A DNA stretch of 64,000 bases, taken from positions 529,183 to 593,182 of the forward strand of contig JAMPHP010000001.1 of the NCBI GenBank assembly GCA_023663365.1, given 5' to 3'. Source of the DNA: Muribaculaceae bacterium. Lineage in GTDB: Bacteria > Bacteroidota > Bacteroidia > Bacteroidales > Muribaculaceae. How positions within the stretch are numbered: position 1 is the stretch's first letter; every line of letters begins with the position of its first letter. The translations under genes were made by a program, and so were the position numbers. The notes under the pieces are model-generated. The model ran no database searches and was not told the origin of the DNA. It saw nothing but the letters and a program-made list of their open reading frames with translations. Positions 1 through 9,107 of the stretch are shown piece by piece.

Positions 1-610
1 TGCTTTTGAGCGTGATGGTATCGGCGGTCTTTTCCCAATAGGGGTCGGTGACGATAACGGGCGGGAGCGACTGTGTGAGATGTTTGGCGACGTTGATGGC
101 GGGGAGGTCGAGCACGATGTTGCTGCTTGTGCTCATGTCGATTTGTCTGACAACGATAGGCCGCAGGGTGATTGTGCCGCCGTTGGCATCATCGCGGCGG
201 AATACGACCTTTGCGGTGCGGAGTCGGGTGTTCGACGTGGTGGGCTCTATCCAAGAGAGGTATAGCTTGTAGCCGGAGGTGTCGGCTCCACCATTTACCA
301 CGCTGTAGCGCACGCCGTTTATGTCGATGGTGCCAACGGGGGTAAGGCCTGCCGCGAGGGCATCGCAGAGAGCGCTGATGGTGGTGTAGTCGGTGCTGTC
401 GGGGGTGTAGATGATGTCGGCGGGGTCTATGCGCAGGAAGAGCTCGCCGAATATGTGGAGTGGAGCCGCGGAGGTGGCGAGACCATCGATGCGCCCGGTG
501 TTGGCATCGACTTTCTTCTCAATGTCGGCTATGGATGTGCCGATGCCCTTGATGAGGTCGAATGTGCGGGCGAGTTTGTCGAGAAAGTTTTCCTTACTTT
601 TTTTATCCAT
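1..610 (-). CDS. Phage tail/baseplate-associated protein, 3' end outside window
   Basis: An open frame of 203 codons starts at an ATG at 610 and runs off the left edge without a stop. It begins MDKKSKENFLDKLARTF, is rich in Thr, Asp and Ile, and has no domain I recognise. It lies downstream of the tape measure and the 435-residue protein on the same strand, the usual place for distal tail, baseplate or receptor-binding proteins. That role is inferred from position only. Confidence 0.7.
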   Translation of the reverse strand, partial: MDKKSKENFLDKLARTFDLIKGIGTSIADIEKKVDANTGRIDGLATSAAPLHIFGELFLRIDPADIIYTPDSTDYTTISALCDALAAGLTPVGTIDINGVRYSVVNGGADTSGYKLYLSWIEPTTSNTRLRTAKVVFRRDDANGGTITLRPIVVRQIDMSTSSNIVLDLPAINVAKHLTQSLPPVIVTDPYWEKTADTITLKS

Positions 611-613
611 TGC

Positions 614-644
614 TTTGTGGATTAAAAGATTATTTGTAATTTTG
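614..644 (+). promoter_or_regulatory. Bacteroidetes-type promoter for a small RNA
   Basis: TTTG at 614-617 and TAATTTTG at 637-644 are separated by 19 bases, a close match to the Bacteroidetes primary sigma consensus. It points right, against the flanking leftward genes. Transcription would start near 651, directly at a hairpin with a T-run. Confidence 0.6.
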
Positions 645-650
645 TGGTGT

Positions 651-719
651 AAGAGCTCCGTGTGGAGAGAGTCACGTAGGCTACAGCTATCGTATCTCAA
701 GCACATGGGCTCTTTTTTT
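651..719 (+). ncRNA. Candidate small RNA ending in a terminator hairpin
   Basis: AAGAGC at 651-656 plus CCGTGTG at 658-664 pair with CACATGG plus GCTCTT at 702-714, a 13-bp stem with one bulged base, followed directly by seven T. With the promoter just upstream this predicts a transcript of about 70 nt fitted between two leftward phage genes. I see no open frame in it. Trans-acting RNA or antisense control of late transcription are both possible. Confidence 0.5.
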
Positions 720-720
720 G

Positions 721-2028
721 CTATAGAGGTGCTATGGCTCCACGTTGGAGGTTGCAGGTGAAGTAGCACCAATCAGACTTTTTGCCTCGTGAGCTTACGC
801 TGCGGACGCGGTACACGCCTCTTTCGCCCGCAGGTTTATTCTCTATACTGCCATCTGCTTGTTCACACTTTCCGTCAAGCCGAAGATTGCTAACTTTGTG
901 CCATTTGCGGGGGCCGTGTACTTTCCACCCTGCACGATACTTCTGCTGGAGCTCGAAACCTTCTTTATTGTCGAAGAGGAGGTTGATTGCTTGGCGGAGG
1001 GTGATGTCAATGTGCGAGGGCATGCGACTGTGCTTCTTCAGCGTAGGCTTCGGCTGGGGGATTTCGGCGACTCTTCTGCTGCACTTCTCAATCAGGCCTG
1101 TGTGCGGATTTTTCCAAAGATAGCCTTCCCTAGCTTCCCACCAGCGGTTGTATATCCTAATTGAGAGACATTGCCCGGGTATCAGGTCAGGGTCTATTTC
1201 GGAAATCTCATATCCGATAGTAAGCACGTAGTTGTTGAGCTCAAAGGTATAGTTAGAGTCGTTTGATGGCAGTTTGGAGAGCAGGCCGTTGAATGGACTT
1301 TTGTATTGGCTGTTAATCACAAGCGTAAGATGCTGCGGTGTTTCACTAAGGTAGTAAGCCAGCGGCGAAAGGTCGAAGGTGCACACTCGGCGCGTTCCGC
1401 CCTCCAAAATTTTAGGCTTGGCGCGGAGCTTCACGCAGCCTAAGTTGCGGTATGGCACGCCGGGCACGGCTTTGAGCGGCATCATGCCCCATTGGGCGAT
1501 AAGGGTTTGAGGTGTGGCCTCCACCACTGCAGCAGACTCACCCGGCACAGTGCCCGGCTCGCGACCGAGGATGGCCTCGAGGCGGCGGTTGATTTCGCCG
1601 AGGGTGAGGCCGTAGTTCTGCTCGAGGCGGTCGAAGTCGCGGATGTAGGCGGGCACTTGCAGCTCCGCTTCGATGCCGCAGGGGCAGGTGCAGCCATCTC
1701 GCACGAGCTCGATGCCGAGAGGAGCGGCTGTGGCTACTTGGCGCGTGCCGTCGGGGTAGGTGGTGTTGGGGAGGAGTGCCTTGAAATCGACTTTGAGTTC
1801 TCCGGGTGAGAGGTGGTGGTCACTATCGAGGACTATGTGGATGGTGCCGTTGTCGTTGAAGCATCGGATGCATACTCCTTGGATTGATGATGCTTTGACG
1901 GCGTTTGCTTTTGAGGCTGTATAGAATCGGGCTTCCCAATCGAAATCGGGCCAGCCGATGCTGGCTCCCGACGGATCGAGCAGGCGCAGTGTGAAGTCGA
2001 GGTCACTTTTATAATTTAAAGTAGACAT
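721..2028 (-). CDS. Phage tail/baseplate protein (435 aa, BppU-like N-terminus)
   Basis: This leftward gene lies 53 bases after the tape measure and is probably co-transcribed with it. The N-terminal 40 residues (DFTLRLLDPSGASIGWPDF) have the flavour of the first domain of phage baseplate upper proteins, and a short coiled segment follows near residues 130-155. The rest is not recognised. It contains CTCPC near residue 115. Position and length suggest a distal tail or baseplate protein. The stop is TAG. Confidence 0.6.
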   Translation of the reverse strand: MSTLNYKSDLDFTLRLLDPSGASIGWPDFDWEARFYTASKANAVKASSIQGVCIRCFNDNGTIHIVLDSDHHLSPGELKVDFKALLPNTTYPDGTRQVATAAPLGIELVRDGCTCPCGIEAELQVPAYIRDFDRLEQNYGLTLGEINRRLEAILGREPGTVPGESAAVVEATPQTLIAQWGMMPLKAVPGVPYRNLGCVKLRAKPKILEGGTRRVCTFDLSPLAYYLSETPQHLTLVINSQYKSPFNGLLSKLPSNDSNYTFELNNYVLTIGYEISEIDPDLIPGQCLSIRIYNRWWEAREGYLWKNPHTGLIEKCSRRVAEIPQPKPTLKKHSRMPSHIDITLRQAINLLFDNKEGFELQQKYRAGWKVHGPRKWHKVSNLRLDGKCEQADGSIENKPAGERGVYRVRSVSSRGKKSDWCYFTCNLQRGAIAPL

Positions 2029-2081
2029 AATGCAAATATAGCTATTCTTGGTGGTTGTGGCAATATATTTAAACTACAACT

Positions 2082-5000
2082 TTACATTCTAACGTGAAGA
2101 ACATGCGAAGGTGTGACGTCGCGTGGCTTGATTACTCGCGCGAGATTGGCGGCTATTTCTTGACATGTGGCTGCCGATGCCCGGCACTCGGTGAGGATTT
2201 CGGCAGCGTGTCGGTCGATGGATTGTAGCTGTGTGAGACTTTGGGTCTGCAGCGACACCAAATCGACGATGCCGGTGTTTACTTCGACGCTATAGTCGGG
2301 GGCAGATGCCGTGAGTGCTGCACGGATTGCCGCCACGTCGGCAGCTATTGCCGGCACGTGCGATATGTAGAAGTTCTGTGTGTTGATGCCTGCGGCAAGG
2401 CCGTTGATGCTTTCTTCGGATGCTGTGGCTATGTCGCGGGATATGCCGGTTAGGCCATCGGAGGTGGAGAAGAGGTTTCGTATATCGACTCCTGCGGCTT
2501 CGGCTTGCTGAGCGGCTACGGTGAGGCCTCGGTTGATGGTATCGGCGAGGTCGGCGCTCTCGGTGAAAGCGTAGGTGAGTACTTGCGTCATGGATGCGCC
2601 GGAGGCATACATTTCGTCCATTTTCTCGAACATCGGCTCGAGTGCCTGCTGGACCGTGCGTGCCATGATACTTTCGACGAGCATGTTTTTAATCATGTCG
2701 TTGAACTTCTCTTTAATGGCATCGGCGGTGCTGCCGAATGATGCGTATGCTTCGAGCCATGCAGAGGCGAAGTCGCGGGCAGCAGAGGCAACATCGGTGC
2801 CGGTCATTTGCTCGGCAATCTGCCCCTGCATGTCGGCAATCTGGTCCATGGTGTCGCGGTAGGACTCTTGATACTGCTTGATTTTTTCGTCGTCGGCATC
2901 CTTGCCCTTACTCCGCTCGGCGGCTGCCTGCTTCTGATAAGCGGCTGCCTGTGCCTGGAGGTTGGCCATCTGCTGCTTATAGGTGTTGATGTAATCTCGG
3001 CCAAACACCTTATCCATAGTTTTTTCAAGACGGGAGTATGCGTATTCGAGGCGGTCGATGATTGCCTGCTGCTTCTCAATCTCTTTGTTGGCGGCGGCTA
3101 TCTTTGAAGCCTTGATGGCACCGGTGAGAATGCCTGCAACTGCAAGAACCGCCGCTGCTATGGCTATCCATGGGTTTGACTCGGTGACGATATTATATAC
3201 TGTCTGAAGTGCAATAAGCACTGCCATGAGCTTTTGGAAAGTCTCGAGAGCCTGTATACCCCCCTCGATTGCACCTCCAAGGACTGTACCATTGGCTGCA
3301 GCATCGCCGAGGAGGTCTTTGACGCTTGAGAGTGCATCGGACATTGCTCCGACATTTTGGTTGGCTTGGTTGAGGCCTGCAGCGACAGATTTGACGGCTT
3401 TTTTCTGCTTATCCTGCGCGGAGGTGACTTTTTTCTGCGCCGCCTGCAATTTTTTTGTGAGCCCTGTCCGTTTATCTTCCGCTTTGGTTAGGTTTGCTGC
3501 GGCAGTATTTTGGCGCAGCTGTGCGTTGACAAGGACATTCTGTGCATTTACTTCCTGTGCTTGTAGAGCTGCAAGTGCCTGCTCGTCGACGATTTCTTGC
3601 GCACGCAGCTCTGCCATCTGCTGTTGAATGAGCAGAAGTTGTGTGTGTGCCTCTACAACATCAGTGTCAGCTGTGTCTTTTTCTTTCTGCGCCGAGTCTA
3701 TCTCGGCCTCAACCTGGGGCAGCTGAGCATCGTAGTCGGCTTGTGCCGTTTTCAGCTCATTCTCGGCCGCTTTTCTCTCTTTGATGGCTGCGATATAATC
3801 TTTGACTCCCGAGGTGACGGCTTTGAGGGGGGCGCGCTGCTCTTTGGCTTCTCTGATTTTCTCGAGGGCGTCGACATAGGTTTTGAGATTTGTGGCATCG
3901 AGGTCTTTGTTGGCTTCAATAAGACGTTTAAGCTCTGCCTCGATACGGTCGAGTGAAGACGTAGCCACGTTGTCAAGGTCTTGGAATACCTTTATATAGT
4001 CGTCGCTGGCCTTGAACTCCTCAACATCGACCTTGGCAAGTTCTTGCTTTTGCAGGCGCTCGCTCTCCTTTACCTTCTGCTCTTTTTCCTCCGGGGTGTA
4101 CTCGTAGCTGGCGATGATGGCGGCACGCCGTTGAGCTTCACGGTTGATTATGTCTGTTCGTTGCTGCTCAAAGTCCTTGGCCTTTGCAAGTTCCTTTTCC
4201 CAAGTCGAGATATTTGCAGCAGCAGCCTTCTGCCCCTCGGAGATTATCTTCTCTGCGGTCGAGCGGTTTGCCTCTGAAATCACATTCTGATATTGCTCAT
4301 ACAGCTTCGCCAGCGCTCCATAGTTGATGCGTTGGTTTTTAGTGTCTATCGCCGACGATAGGTCGATTGTTACGTTGGGGGTGTTGCTTTTGAAGATTTC
4401 CTGTATCTGCTGTACTGTGGCATCAAATAATCCCTCGCCTGTATCACCATACAACGATAGAGTCACCTGTGCCGCCAACTCCACATCGCCCGTCTGGCTC
4501 AGTATCTTCTCATAGAACTCCTTGGCGGTCTTGGTGCGAGAGATTCGGTCGGCAAGGTCTTTGAGCTTCTTCTCGATGTCTTTTTGTTGTTTGTCAATAG
4601 CCACCTTGTCGGACTTGAATCCAAGCTCGATAAGCACCTTGTCGGCATTCTTCAATCCAAGGCGTTTGATTTCGTCTGCGATAGCCTTGTACCACTTCTG
4701 CACGTCCTCGATGGTTTGCGGAACTTCAAAGGTCGGCAATTTGAATTTGTATTTCTTCGCCGTCTCCTGCATTTGCTTGAATGAGGAGGCAAATAACTTC
4801 TGTGTATCGGTTAACGCTTTTGTCTGACCCTCCTTTTTCAACAGCTCGTCATACTCCTTGTTGACCTCGGCCATCTTGTTCGCTATCTCTTGGAGAGTTT
4901 GAAGGCGCGGGTCGGCAGGTGTTCGTCCGCTTGATTTCGTAAAGCCTTGTAGGAATGGGAACAATTCTCTGAGAACAGCCACCTGCATCTCAATTTTTTT

Positions 5001-7889
5001 GATTTCCTCCTCTGAAAATCCTTTGAGTGGGCCATGTCCACCCTCTGCAATCATCTGATTTGTGGTGTTCATTTCCTTGATTTGGTTGTCCAAATCATCT
5101 ATGGCCTCTTTGATTCGCTTAGCGTAATCCTCAATTTTGTCCCCTGCGTTCATGAAGTATTTTGTCATGCTCCCCATTTCTACCCCTGCCGCAATGGATA
5201 ATTGGGTAAGTTTCGACCTAAACGTCAGGACGGTACGGTCGGATATGGTTAACCCACTATAAATTTCTTGTAATTTATAGACCGCTCTACGTTGCTCGTC
5301 AGTAAGGCTCTTGATATTGCTGCTTAAATATTTATTTATAGCGTCAAAATCTATCGTGGAGATGATTTGTGGATTGGCGGTGTCGATTGTATCAACAAGA
5401 GTAGCCCATCCGTCTTGCCAAGCCACTTTCGCATCCGACATTATTGTTTTCAACGTAGGCACAATCGTTTCAAGCACCTCCAAGTTCCGTTTCTGCTGAC
5501 CGTATAAATATGAATTACTATTTTCGTCAACAATCTTGCCGTCAACCGTGATTGGATTTTCTTTAATTTTGTTGACTAACTCCTCATAGCCCTGACCATA
5601 ACGACCCAAAGCCATATAATTGCTATCATATTGAGCTTCCACACGAGCGATTTGCCTCTCTTGTTCTCGATAGGCTGCGGTTATATCTTGCAGTCGGGCA
5701 TCGTACTTAATCATATCGCCACCGAATCGGCGATACATGGTATAGAGTTCTTTTATTTGCTCATCTGTTCCACCAATCGCTTTCCACGACTCTGTGAACA
5801 TCTCTTTGACGCTCTTGTTGGTTGTCCTTGCGAGATGCTCGTATTCAATCCAAAATCTGCCAATCTGTGCATCAGAATACCCTTGTTTGGATAAGAAGTT
5901 GTTTATGTCACGTTGTTCGTCAATGATTGTCTTACCTGTTTGCTCAATGATTGTAGAGATTTTCTTTTGCTTCATCTGCTCGGCAATATAGGTACGTATA
6001 GATTGCGTTAGACTGTCGTAAGCCCCATCCATCGCTCGCAGGTTTTCGATTGTCAAGCGTTCTTGTGGAATGATGTCTTTGTATGTGCGGTTTAGCTCAT
6101 CCAATGCGTCTTTTTGCTTCTTGCTACCGTCTGCCGCATCTACCGCAGTCTTGGCAAGAGTTTCAAAATTTCGGACTGATTTCAGTTGCTCAAGGTTGCT
6201 TTCATCCTCAATTTCGTTTAGAGCGTTTTTGAGTTTGTTTGCTTTCTCATAAGCGTTGTAGAATGACATAGCTAAGGCCGCAACACCGGCAATGAGCAAT
6301 GTTATCCAATTCCCAACGACGAACGACTTTAATTTATCAATTGCTTTGCCCCATAGGGTTGTATTCCTTGCAGCCAAGTATTCCGCTCTCGCAGCGGTAT
6401 ATGTCGCTTCGGCTGATGCAGTTTTGGCTGCAATCGCTTTATATTCCTCTGCCGTTGCCGACATTCTCGCCGCTTGCTCTGCTTGGATAGCGGAACGGTA
6501 GGCGTTTGATGCGGCTATATATTTCTCGTTGGCGGCAATCTTGGCCGTATTTATATTACCTTGCCATCCTTTTACTTTGCCGACAATGAAATTAGCTCCG
6601 AAAATACCTCCTGCAACCGCCATTGTTCTTCCAACCTCTCGCCAATTACGCATTAAGTCGGTGAGCATTTCAATCGTGCCTTTCATTGCGGAGTTGACTT
6701 TATCGGTATTTCCGATTTCATCATACATCACGCTTGCCGCATCGCCTAATTTAGCCCACAATCCAAACAGGGTGTTTCCCTGTTTTTCTTGCATATTGTA
6801 GAACATACCGCCCGCAGAAGTCATGTCGTTGAAGATTTCCTCAACCATGCCGAACTCTACGCCTCGCTTGGAAACCATATCCATCACTTGCTCGGTAGTC
6901 ACCATTTCACCGTTGAGCTTGGTGAATTTCTCTGCAAGCAATTCAAGCATTGGAATACCAGCTTCTGTGAACTGACGGATTTCCGCAGCGCGTAGGTACG
7001 ATGCGGCTTTCACCTGCCCGTAGGCGAGGACTAACCTGCCGGCATCCACACCTAAACCAACGGAAACATCCATTATTCGCTTTGTCGTATCAAACAGTTT
7101 GTCTGTTTCAATCCGATATGCCGCTACTTGCTTCGTGTATTTTGTCAGGTCTAATATGGAAATGGGAGATTTGAGAGCGAAACCTTTAATCTCTGAAAAG
7201 AGTGCATTTGCTCTCGCTTGGTCTTGTATGATAGCACCAAGCGACACCCTTTGCAATTCAAACTGCGCCGTGACCTCACGAACAGAAATTAGGAATTGCC
7301 TCACTTGCTGAACGCTCCAATATGTCACCATGCGTTGCAGAAGTCGGTTGAGATATGATGATTGCTCCTTGTAGGCATTCGTCAAGTCTTTTACTCCCTT
7401 TGCTGTTCTTGCTGCCGCTTGGGCTGATTTATCCCTTGCTATGGCAAGCCGTTCTTCTGCGGCAGCCGCCCTTGCCGCAGCCGCCCTTTGGTTTTCAAGA
7501 GCAATAGCGGTTTTATCCGCATTACGTTGGTTAATTTCATTTATTCGTGCGGCTCTAACAGCATCGGGGCTTGCTGCGCCTCTGCCAGCTGAATATTTTT
7601 GCACTTGCTCCAACGCCTTGGCAAGTGTGCGAAGTTCTGCGGCAAGCTCTTTGATTGCTGTTTTAGTTTCGGGTGTTATTGGTTCTAATTTCAACTCAGC
7701 AAGCCTTTTCTTGACATCTTCAAGGCTGTCAAAATTTTTGGTGCTAAGTTTCAGCTTAACCTCTAACGCACGTTTCTGTATGGCTTTCTGCAATTGGTCT
7801 GCGTATTTACCATCCCAGTCTGAAGCAGCTTTTTTTACTGCGGCATCCAAGTCAAAGCCAATAGGAAATACTAATCTATCGTCTGCCAT
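2082..7889 (-). CDS. Tail tape measure protein
   Basis: At 1,935 residues this is the longest gene in the window and lies between the tail chaperones and the baseplate genes, the standard siphovirus order. It sets tail length and is ejected with the DNA. The N-terminal part is helical and Ala/Lys/Glu-rich, then comes the conserved-looking tape measure region (residues about 180-430, including MVTYWSVQQVRQFLISVRE). Hydrophobic stretches are near residue 525 (WITLLIAGVAALAM) and residue 1560 (WIAIAAAVLAVAGILTGAI). Long coiled coils fill residues 1200-1500. The N-terminal half is visibly more AT-rich than the C-terminal half, which may reflect mosaic exchange. Confidence 0.92.
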   Translation of the reverse strand: MADDRLVFPIGFDLDAAVKKAASDWDGKYADQLQKAIQKRALEVKLKLSTKNFDSLEDVKKRLAELKLEPITPETKTAIKELAAELRTLAKALEQVQKYSAGRGAASPDAVRAARINEINQRNADKTAIALENQRAAAARAAAAEERLAIARDKSAQAAARTAKGVKDLTNAYKEQSSYLNRLLQRMVTYWSVQQVRQFLISVREVTAQFELQRVSLGAIIQDQARANALFSEIKGFALKSPISILDLTKYTKQVAAYRIETDKLFDTTKRIMDVSVGLGVDAGRLVLAYGQVKAASYLRAAEIRQFTEAGIPMLELLAEKFTKLNGEMVTTEQVMDMVSKRGVEFGMVEEIFNDMTSAGGMFYNMQEKQGNTLFGLWAKLGDAASVMYDEIGNTDKVNSAMKGTIEMLTDLMRNWREVGRTMAVAGGIFGANFIVGKVKGWQGNINTAKIAANEKYIAASNAYRSAIQAEQAARMSATAEEYKAIAAKTASAEATYTAARAEYLAARNTTLWGKAIDKLKSFVVGNWITLLIAGVAALAMSFYNAYEKANKLKNALNEIEDESNLEQLKSVRNFETLAKTAVDAADGSKKQKDALDELNRTYKDIIPQERLTIENLRAMDGAYDSLTQSIRTYIAEQMKQKKISTIIEQTGKTIIDEQRDINNFLSKQGYSDAQIGRFWIEYEHLARTTNKSVKEMFTESWKAIGGTDEQIKELYTMYRRFGGDMIKYDARLQDITAAYREQERQIARVEAQYDSNYMALGRYGQGYEELVNKIKENPITVDGKIVDENSNSYLYGQQKRNLEVLETIVPTLKTIMSDAKVAWQDGWATLVDTIDTANPQIISTIDFDAINKYLSSNIKSLTDEQRRAVYKLQEIYSGLTISDRTVLTFRSKLTQLSIAAGVEMGSMTKYFMNAGDKIEDYAKRIKEAIDDLDNQIKEMNTTNQMIAEGGHGPLKGFSEEEIKKIEMQVAVLRELFPFLQGFTKSSGRTPADPRLQTLQEIANKMAEVNKEYDELLKKEGQTKALTDTQKLFASSFKQMQETAKKYKFKLPTFEVPQTIEDVQKWYKAIADEIKRLGLKNADKVLIELGFKSDKVAIDKQQKDIEKKLKDLADRISRTKTAKEFYEKILSQTGDVELAAQVTLSLYGDTGEGLFDATVQQIQEIFKSNTPNVTIDLSSAIDTKNQRINYGALAKLYEQYQNVISEANRSTAEKIISEGQKAAAANISTWEKELAKAKDFEQQRTDIINREAQRRAAIIASYEYTPEEKEQKVKESERLQKQELAKVDVEEFKASDDYIKVFQDLDNVATSSLDRIEAELKRLIEANKDLDATNLKTYVDALEKIREAKEQRAPLKAVTSGVKDYIAAIKERKAAENELKTAQADYDAQLPQVEAEIDSAQKEKDTADTDVVEAHTQLLLIQQQMAELRAQEIVDEQALAALQAQEVNAQNVLVNAQLRQNTAAANLTKAEDKRTGLTKKLQAAQKKVTSAQDKQKKAVKSVAAGLNQANQNVGAMSDALSSVKDLLGDAAANGTVLGGAIEGGIQALETFQKLMAVLIALQTVYNIVTESNPWIAIAAAVLAVAGILTGAIKASKIAAANKEIEKQQAIIDRLEYAYSRLEKTMDKVFGRDYINTYKQQMANLQAQAAAYQKQAAAERSKGKDADDEKIKQYQESYRDTMDQIADMQGQIAEQMTGTDVASAARDFASAWLEAYASFGSTADAIKEKFNDMIKNMLVESIMARTVQQALEPMFEKMDEMYASGASMTQVLTYAFTESADLADTINRGLTVAAQQAEAAGVDIRNLFSTSDGLTGISRDIATASEESINGLAAGINTQNFYISHVPAIAADVAAIRAALTASAPDYSVEVNTGIVDLVSLQTQSLTQLQSIDRHAAEILTECRASAATCQEIAANLARVIKPRDVTPSHVLHVRM

Positions 7890-7945
7890 ATCGAAAATGT
7901 GTTATATAACATACTCTTGCGGTTTCTACGTGTTGATATTTTTAG

Positions 7946-7953
7946 TAATTTTG
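7946..7953 (+). promoter_or_regulatory. -7 promoter element of the membrane cargo genes
   Basis: TAATTTTG matches TAnnTTTG and lies 20 bases before the ATG at 7974. No clear TTTG is seen at the -33 spacing, so only the -7 half is supported. Confidence 0.4.
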
Positions 7954-7973
7954 TTTCTGTAAAAGTTTACAAC

Positions 7974-8144
7974 ATGAGTTTTGGAGGATTTTTTTTATTC
8001 AATGCGCTCTGTGACTTATTCGATAAAGCCACAGAACCCACATCTGCGCCTGACAAGCCGATGCCAACCCATGTTAGATGGGCGGCTATTGCTTGTGTTA
8101 TCTGCTTAATAGGAACTGTTTTAATAATTGCATACACCATTTGA
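7974..8144 (+). CDS. Small single-helix membrane protein (56 aa)
   Basis: It runs opposite to the tail genes around it and has its own -7 element upstream. The N-terminus is hydrophobic (MSFGGFFLFNALCDL), a short charged linker follows, and a clear transmembrane helix (AAIACVICLIGTVLIIAY) closes the protein. The next gene begins 3 bases after its stop, so the two form a unit. A small opposite-strand membrane gene inside a tail module is typical cargo (moron); surface or superinfection-exclusion roles are possible but unproven. Confidence 0.55.
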   Translation: MSFGGFFLFNALCDLFDKATEPTSAPDKPMPTHVRWAAIACVICLIGTVLIIAYTI

Positions 8145-8147
8145 GAT

Positions 8148-8522
8148 ATGACTGAACTTATTATCCTAATAGTCCTTTTGGCTGTCGTTGGCTTTATAGT
8201 TGCCAGCATTGTACGTAACCGAGGTAAACAGTCCGCAACGCTTGAAAAAAACATGTCTTTCAATCCCGAAACAGACACTGTTTTGTCACAAAGCACAACG
8301 CCCTCCGAATTTGAGCATAAACAATGTGCATTAGCCGTGACATTACGGATTATCGGTGTCATTAACATATTTGCTTCATTCATAATTGCTATGATTTGCG
8401 GTAATGAGTACGGATGGCTCATCGCGATAGTAGCCATATTGTCGGGCTGCCTTGGCGGTCTTTTCTGCTACGCTATTGCAAAATGTGTTGACGCCGCCGA
8501 CCACTATCTGAAAAATCATTAG
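8148..8522 (+). CDS. Membrane protein with three predicted helices (124 aa)
   Basis: Helices are predicted at residues 4-22 (IILIVLLAVVGFIVASIV), 66-84 and 88-110, with a polar loop between the first two. It is coupled to the small membrane gene before it. The stop is TAG at 8520-8522. The same frame stays open for 17 more codons (ASITEVVKAVEKYLSE) to TAA at 8574, so the current end may be a recent stop or a readthrough point. No family is recognised. Confidence 0.6.
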   Translation: MTELIILIVLLAVVGFIVASIVRNRGKQSATLEKNMSFNPETDTVLSQSTTPSEFEHKQCALAVTLRIIGVINIFASFIIAMICGNEYGWLIAIVAILSGCLGGLFCYAIAKCVDAADHYLKNH

Positions 8523-8600
8523 CAAGCCTCCATCACCGAAGTGGTCAAGGCTGTGGAGAAATATCTTTCTGAGTAAATTTTTCATTCGCGTAAAAACAAA

Positions 8601-8657
8601 AAGAGCCAAGGGTCTTTCGACTCTCGGCTCTTAGGCTCTAATTGTGTCGCAAATATA
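8601..8657 (-). terminator. AAGAGCC hairpin with T-run, preceded by a -7 element
   Basis: Read leftward, TATATTTG (8657-8650) is followed by AGAGCCTAAGAGCC, then a stem of AAGAGCC with GGCTCTT (8632-8601) closed on a GAAA-type loop and followed by TTTTTG. This is a factor-independent terminator on the minus strand, and with the -7 box it could be a tiny independent transcript. The 15-mer CGGCTCTTAGGCTCT (8625-8639) recurs exactly at 15497-15511. Confidence 0.6.
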
Positions 8658-8794
8658 GCGAAAATCTTTTATACTATAATAATCTTTATGAGATTAGATG
8701 GCTTATTCGGCTATTGCTGTGTATTATCAGTATGTGAATTGAGTTCTCATCATTAAACGGCTGTTGTTAAACATGTTGAATAATGTGTTAAAGA

Positions 8795-8827
8795 TTTGGA
8801 GAAAGCAAACTTTTTGCACTAATTTTG
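8795..8827 (+). promoter_or_regulatory. Promoter of the DUF5678-like/retropepsin pair
   Basis: TTTG at 8795-8798 and TAATTTTG at 8820-8827 are 21 bases apart. The predicted start leaves a leader of about 28 bases before the ATG at 8862. The two-gene cargo unit therefore need not depend on late phage transcription. Confidence 0.65.
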
Positions 8828-8861
8828 TGTATACGAATAAACCAACCAACACTACATCGAC

Positions 8862-9107
8862 ATGGCAGATCTCGAAGAATTGTTCCAATGGTATCTCGAC
8901 AACCAGTCAGAATTGGTTGAGAAATACAATGGCAAATACTTGGTTATAAAAAATAATCAGGTAGTGGACGCGTATGATGACGAAAACACAGCCTACTTTG
9001 AAGCCGAGGCTAAGTACGGACTTGGTAATTTCATACTCCAACTCTGTACGCCGGGCAAGGACGCATATACTATCGAAATGTACACTCCGCGTTTTGCTTT
9101 TGCATAA
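8862..9107 (+). CDS. DUF5678-like small protein
   Basis: This 81-residue acidic protein has the pattern [20 protein letters not shown] followed by a Tyr/Glu-rich segment and a C-terminal YTPRF, which resembles the DUF5678 group of small proteins usually found beside aspartic proteases. Its TAA overlaps the next ATG by one base, so translation is coupled. Function is unknown; substrate or partner of the neighbouring protease is an inference from the pairing. Confidence 0.65.
   Translation: MADLEELFQWYLDNQSELVEKYNGKYLVIKNNQVVDAYDDENTAYFEAEAKYGLGNFILQLCTPGKDAYTIEMYTPRFAFA

Noticed and set aside
7967..8437. Leftward 156-codon frame opposite the two membrane genes
   Set aside because: The forward frames have clean transmembrane helices, a -7 box and tight spacing; the reverse frame has none.
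8520..8522. TAG recoding to an amino acid, as in some gut phages
   Set aside because: Other phage genes here end normally in TAG or TAA with no systematic in-frame TAG, and no suppressor tRNA anticodon is seen in the tRNA-like elements.
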